From assembly GCA_004552595.1 (NCBI GenBank), contig SFNX01000013.1:1-27963 (forward strand): a stretch of 27,963 nucleotides of DNA, in the 5' to 3' direction. This DNA is from Lachnospiraceae bacterium (lineage in GTDB: Bacteria; Bacillota; Clostridia; Lachnospirales; Lachnospiraceae). A program made the position numbers and the translations under genes. Below are positions 24,678 to 27,963 of this stretch, in pieces. The notes under the pieces are model-generated. The model did not search any database. It was not told the origin of the DNA and was given only the letters and a program-made list of their open reading frames with translations. Position 1 is the first letter of the stretch; each line of letters begins with the position of its first letter.

Positions 24678-25061
24678 TTATACGGTAATTTCAATCTGGT
24701 TGCCTTCAAAATCAACAACGCAGCTCTCATAATATCCGTCACCTGTAGTTCTTGGGCCGCTTATGACTGAATACCCTTCGCTTTTAAGTCGCCCCGTCAA
24801 ATTATCAACATTTTCCTTACTTCCAACAGAAAATGCAATGTGAATAAAACCTGTCCTGGCAATGTTTTTTTCAATATCGCACATGTCTGGCCTATTCATT
24901 ATTTCAAGTCTTGCTCCATCCGAAAATGATAAAAAATATGACTTAAGTCCGGTTACTGTATTGTGATAACCATCGTTAGACTTTGCATCAAAATAGGTCA
25001 CAAAAAAACCCTTCGCTTTCTCTATGTCATTTACATACATTGCGATGTGTTCTATTTTCAT
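24678..25061 (-). CDS. VOC family protein (glyoxalase/dioxygenase fold)
   Basis: 127 residues, a single vicinal-oxygen-chelate unit built of two beta-alpha-beta3 modules. The four usual metal positions are all filled: His5 (IEHIAMYV), Glu53 (ARLEIM), His74 (GFIHIAF) and Glu124 (NQIEITV), so it probably binds a divalent metal. It begins like lactoylglutathione lyase-type proteins, but the exact substrate is unknown. The ribosome site is weak (GAAAGAG). It has a candidate promoter at 25108-25137 and precedes the hybrid kinase gene by 13 bp. Confidence 0.85.
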   Translation of the reverse strand: MKIEHIAMYVNDIEKAKGFFVTYFDAKSNDGYHNTVTGLKSYFLSFSDGARLEIMNRPDMCDIEKNIARTGFIHIAFSVGSKENVDNLTGRLKSEGYSVISGPRTTGDGYYESCVVDFEGNQIEITV

Positions 25062-25107
25062 CTCTTTCTCATATATTACAAACAGGATTTATCTTTATCA
25101 CACCCTC

Positions 25108-25137
25108 AGTATACCTTAACTTTCCACAATTTATCAA
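25108..25137 (-). promoter_or_regulatory. Candidate promoter of the VOC-kinase transcript
   Basis: -35 TTGATA (25132-25137) and -10 TATACT (25108-25113) at 18 bp, about 47 bp before the VOC start. The same 170-bp gap also holds an 18-codon frame that I do not accept as a gene. Confidence 0.6.
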
Positions 25138-25235
25138 CTTTTATTGAATTCCCTGATAGCAGCGAGTTGTTGCTTGTCAGAAGTAATCATAATCAGTATA
25201 TCCCCCTCCTTTTTATGATAAATTATTTCATGCTA

Positions 25236-26192
25236 TCATTTTAATATTTCCTCGATTTCTGCTTGTTCCGGCATCACCCGAAGAGCACCTCTTCTGGTTG
25301 TAATAATTGATGCTGCCGCATTCGCAAACGCAAGCATCTCTTCCATATCCTGTTTGCTCAGATTCTGATATCCCTTCAATAGAATCTGGTGTAACATACA
25401 TCCCATAAAAGTATCACCTGCACCAGTCGTTTCAATTGTATTTGGATTTAAAAATGGTGTCATTTCTGCCATTTGGTTGCCGCAATAAGCACGACTTCCT
25501 TCTTTACCCATTGATAAAAGAATCAACGGAATGGAAAACTCTGTTCTTAGCTTTTCTACTGCTCTATTATAATCCTTTTCTCCTGTAAGCCATATCAGCT
25601 CATCATCAGATATCTTTAAAATGTGGCAATGCTTCAGACCATAACAAATCTGCTCTTTTGCCTCTTTCTCACTCTTCCATAAAGGTTTTCTTAAGTTTGG
25701 ATCATAGGAAATCCAGATACCTGCTTTCTCTGCAACTGAAACAGCATTTTGAGTTGCGGTTCTAACAGGTTCCTCTGTAAGCGATAATGAACCGAAATGA
25801 AAGATTTTTGCACTTTGAATTAAATCGTTCCTTACTTCCTCCTTGCTCATCATGATATCTGCTCCAGGGTTTCTATAAAATGAAAAATCCCTGTCTCCAT
25901 CTTCTTTCTTTTGTACAACTGCCAAAGTTGTATGTACTTCCTTATCAAAACACAAACCTTCTGTTGAAATTCCAATTTCTTTTAAGGCTTTCTCCAACTG
26001 TAATCCAAAACCATCCTGACCAACTTTACCAATAAAAGCCGTTTTCCTTCCCAGCTTTTGCAACATGGCAAGCACATTACATGGAGCTCCTCCCGGATTC
26101 GCTTCAAAAATCGGATTTCCCTGTTCACTATATCCATTTTGTGTAAAGTCAATGAGTAATTCACCCATTGCTACGACATCGTATTTTTCCAT
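25236..26192 (-). CDS. scrK: Fructokinase, PfkB family
   Basis: Sugar kinase of 318 residues that most likely phosphorylates fructose to fructose 6-phosphate with ATP. PfkB signature 1 is present (GGAPCNVLAMLQKLG, from 34, then FIGKVGQDGFG), as are YDPNLRKPLW (163-172) and signature 2 NTIETTGAGDTFMGCM (251-266) with catalytic Asp260. The N-terminal GELLIDF is typical of bacterial fructokinases of sucrose/fructan loci. GAGG ribosome site. A perfect 9-bp inverted repeat lies in its upstream region (26209-26232). No sucrose hydrolase or transporter is next to it here, so the locus may be reduced. Confidence 0.9.
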   Translation of the reverse strand: MEKYDVVAMGELLIDFTQNGYSEQGNPIFEANPGGAPCNVLAMLQKLGRKTAFIGKVGQDGFGLQLEKALKEIGISTEGLCFDKEVHTTLAVVQKKEDGDRDFSFYRNPGADIMMSKEEVRNDLIQSAKIFHFGSLSLTEEPVRTATQNAVSVAEKAGIWISYDPNLRKPLWKSEKEAKEQICYGLKHCHILKISDDELIWLTGEKDYNRAVEKLRTEFSIPLILLSMGKEGSRAYCGNQMAEMTPFLNPNTIETTGAGDTFMGCMLHQILLKGYQNLSKQDMEEMLAFANAAASIITTRRGALRVMPEQAEIEEILK

Positions 26193-26208
26193 TACTGTAC
26201 CTCAATAT

Positions 26209-26232
26209 CATATTTGGTTACATCCAAATATG
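26209..26232. promoter_or_regulatory. Perfect inverted repeat upstream of the fructokinase gene
   Basis: CATATTTGG-TTACAT-CCAAATATG, 9-bp arms and a 6-bp spacer, 16 bp before the start codon. No U-tract follows, so I favour an operator or a 5'-leader hairpin over a terminator. I found no confident promoter around it. Confidence 0.55.
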
Positions 26233-26259
26233 TCTTTCAATTACTTGTGCTTTTTAATT

Positions 26260-27065
26260 TTAAAAGAACTTTTTCTTTTTAAAATAGACAATTTCCGCTA
26301 TTACTATGAACAATGATATAATTATCACAGCAATATATCCATACCGCCATTGCAGCTCCGGCATGTAAGCAAAATTCATTCCATACCAGCCTGTAATCAA
26401 TGTAAGTGGAAGAAAAATAGTTGTGACAATGGTAATTACAATCATAATTTTATTTTGACGTGCATCCTGCATTGATTGATACAGTTCACGTATCTGGAGC
26501 ACATTTTCACGAAGAAGATGTACATGATTTTGCAATCGTTCCACACGGTGCATAAATCTGTCCCAACCTTGTGTATCCTGTTCAGATTGATAAAAATCAC
26601 AGGTACTGAACAATTCTCCAATGTCTATCATCTGTTCATAATAAATATTAAACTCAGAAAGTTTTTGCCTATGCTTTGTCAGTGATGTAAAAAAATTATT
26701 ATTCCTTCCTGCTCCCCCGCTTATTTCCTCTTCCAGCTTGTCCAGCTCAGACTCCATATGAGAAAAATACAATGTATCCTCTTCTATCATATGCTCCATA
26801 ATCCGTAACAACAACTGTTTCGGTGTATCAACTTCCTGAAACATCTCAAATAGAATCCAAATGAAAGCTGTGCTTTTTTCTGCTCATTCTTTTGTGGAAG
26901 CCGGATTGTACCGAGAATGCAATCTTTAAAGAGCTCTGCCTTACAGTATCGAATAGAACCAAGACTGTGCAGCATCTCCTTTTGATATGCAAATTGTTCT
27001 CTCCTTTCCCGAAACTCTGCTGTGCTCATAACAGCAAATAAACATGAATTATCTGTATATTGCAT
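26260..27065 (-). pseudogene. corA: CorA-type magnesium transporter gene with deletion and frameshift
   Basis: Two CorA pieces lie in different frames. The N-terminal piece (27065 to about 26847, 73 residues) starts with an AGGAAT ribosome site and reads into KDCILGTIRLPQKNEQ. The C-terminal piece (to 26260, 194 residues) has the long helix, then two membrane segments with the selectivity motif GMN (TGWYGMNF) and a lysine-rich tail KKKKFF. The join near 26847 loses the part of the cytoplasmic domain expected between them, by my estimate 30-45 residues, and shifts the frame. A full CorA cannot be made; the C-terminal piece might be expressed alone from ATG 26844, but no ribosome site is evident. 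Confidence 0.8.
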
Positions 27066-27084
27066 TAAAATTCCTACTTTCTCT

Positions 27085-27189
27085 TTATTTGTCTCTTTCC
27101 CTCATACGGTAACCAATACCTATTTCTGTCAGAATGTACTCCGGTTTTGAGGTATAGAAAATCTGAAACAGATTTCCTTCATCCTCTTT
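27085..27189 (-). pseudogene. C-terminal remnant of an OmpR-family response regulator (KdpE-like)
   Basis: A stop-to-stop frame of 34 codons ends with PEYILTEIGIGYRMRERDK, which is the end of the winged-helix DNA-binding domain of OmpR/KdpE-type regulators (recognition wing YILTEIGVGYRM). Upstream of it the frame is cut by TGA at 27190 and the receiver and most of the DNA-binding domain are missing. Its stop is 19 bp before the corA remnant, so the ancestral pair regulator-corA was probably one operon. Confidence 0.75.
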
Positions 27190-27235
27190 TCATTTGCGAT
27201 AAACTTTTTATAATATATTATATTATCTCTTACTT

Positions 27236-27708
27236 TTATTCGATTTTCTTTTCCATTAACTCAAATCGACCTTTACGCCAATCAGCATATCCTCTTACTA
27301 TATATCCACTTTTTCGATATAACTTTTGCGCATATGGATTCTCTGTGAAAACATCGAGTCGTATTGATTTATACCCCATCTCATAAATCTGTGTCTCAAT
27401 ATGTGCCAGAACCTCTTTGCCGATTCCTTTATTTTGATAATTCGGTGACACGCAGAATCTATGAAGTATATATGCTGATTCATCATTACTTTCCCACGTG
27501 GCATTTTTATAGGCTTCATCTGATTCTGCGCTTATCACATATATTGCAACCAATTTTTTACTATCAATAGCCAGATAAAGTGACTTCTTTTCTATATCGT
27601 TTATGAAGTCCTCTTTTGCAGGGTAAATATCATCCCACTGATATATGCCATCTGCCTCCATTTGTACAATGGCAGCTTTTAGGACTTTTTTGCCAATCTA
27701 TATACCAC
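27236..27708 (-). pseudogene. GNAT N-acetyltransferase gene, frameshifted near its start
   Basis: The main frame (ATG 27661 to 27236, 141 residues) is a GNAT acetyltransferase: ILHRFCVSPNYQNKGIGKEV is the acetyl-CoA loop (motif A) and NPYAQKLYRKSGY motif B. ATG 27661 has no ribosome site, and the in-frame codons before it still read like family sequence (KVLKAAIVQMEADG). A proper start lies further up: GGAGG, 6 nt, GTG at 27708, reading VVYRLAKK, then the run A AAA AAG (27685-27691) followed by a stop in that frame. A -1 shift at the run joins the two. This may be a decayed gene, perhaps also missing about ten residues, or a programmed frameshift. Confidence 0.7.
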
Positions 27709-27856
27709 TTGCTACCTCCTTATTCTCTATACAAATAATATATGATTATCCGCAATCTCCCTCCACTATTTCTCCAAAAAGAAACAGACCAATGCCTATC
27801 CCTTCTATATTATGGACTTTTTTTCGCGATAAAATCTTCCAGATAATAATAGAATT

Positions 27857-27963
27857 CTACCCGTTTGCTTTTACCATACATATAAACTCCCGGCCATATC
27901 TCTCGCAAAATTCTATATGGTCGGGCACTTTAGTTATCGCAACACATTTGACCTTGAATAAAT
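27857..27963 (-). CDS. C-terminal end of an unrecognised protein (partial)
   Basis: The minus frame is open from the window edge to TAG at 27857, giving 34 residues that end EFICMVKANG. The composition looks protein-like (VPDHIEFCERYGREF) but I cannot name the family, and the stretch lies among decayed genes. A near-perfect 11-bp inverted repeat, CCCGGCCATAT (27889-27899) with ATATGGTCGGG (27915-27925), falls inside it and could instead be a hairpin of noncoding DNA. The 148 bp between this stop and the GNAT start hold no feature I can support. Confidence 0.35.
   Translation of the reverse strand, partial: LFKVKCVAITKVPDHIEFCERYGREFICMVKANG

Noticed and set aside
22730..24742. Long form of the hybrid kinase starting at 24742
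   Set aside because: The extra 26 residues overlap the VOC gene and lack a ribosome site; the internal ATG at 24664 fits the gene spacing and begins just before the first membrane segment.
25134..25190. 18-codon frame MITSDKQQLAAIREFNKS after the fructokinase gene
   Set aside because: A strong AGGAGG lies upstream but 14 nt from ATG, too far, and the frame overlaps the candidate VOC promoter. It may be the remnant of a lost downstream gene; too short to support.

Overview
The window is AT-rich and reads as chromosome of a Gram-positive anaerobe of the Clostridia, most likely a member of the Lachnospiraceae. The signs are a YesM/YesN-type two-component system beside a sugar ABC operon, an SdpR/SdpI pair, a DUF4037/DUF4125 protein, a SufC-like ATPase without an adjacent full suf operon in view, and strong AGGAGG-type ribosome sites. 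The organism call is inference from gene content. Nearly all genes lie on the minus strand; rnhA is the only clear plus-strand gene. I see no tRNA, rRNA, CRISPR array or transposase.

Layout. (1) 1-660: 3' part of a SufC-like ATPase gene. (2) 784-9921: one sugar-uptake locus, transcribed leftward: AraC-type response regulator, YesM-type kinase, then a galactofuranose-type (YtfQ-YtfR-YtfT-YjfF) ABC importer with a second, divergent binding lipoprotein as last gene. Direct and inverted repeats sit at the importer promoter, a hairpin separates the first binding-protein gene from the ATPase gene, and a strong terminator closes the operon. (3) 10057-11589: rnhA (plus) converging on proC and a 60-residue protein. 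(4) 11657-14881: a 1074-residue protein joining an SDR epimerase-like domain, TPR repeats, a DUF4037 nucleotidyltransferase-like domain and a DUF4125 domain. (5) 14927-15983: orphan sdpI/sdpR with a textbook promoter flanked by two inverted repeats that share one half-site. (6) 16058-20296: formate/nitrite channel, a LytTR-regulator N-terminal fragment, a membrane diguanylate cyclase, and an alanine/glycine:Na+ symporter. (7) 20387-22718: a GC-rich element, then a MutS2-like ATPase lacking the Smr nuclease domain, preceded by a 280-nt leader with a consensus promoter, a 7-codon leader peptide, mutually exclusive pairing segments and an intrinsic terminator. (8) 22730-25061: VOC protein and hybrid histidine kinase. 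(9) 25236-27963: fructokinase followed (upstream in transcription) by a decayed stretch: a corA with internal deletion and frameshift, the last 34 codons of an OmpR-family regulator, a GNAT gene frameshifted near its start, and the end of an unrecognised gene.

Most notable is the MutS2-like gene behind what looks like a ribosome-controlled transcription attenuator. MutS2 of Bacillus subtilis acts on collided ribosomes; a Smr-less relative whose expression appears to depend on ribosome stalling in a leader peptide suggests an inducible translation-stress or antibiotic-response factor. The architecture is visible in the sequence; the function is inference. Second is the four-domain 1074-residue protein, whose domain combination I do not recognise from any characterised system.
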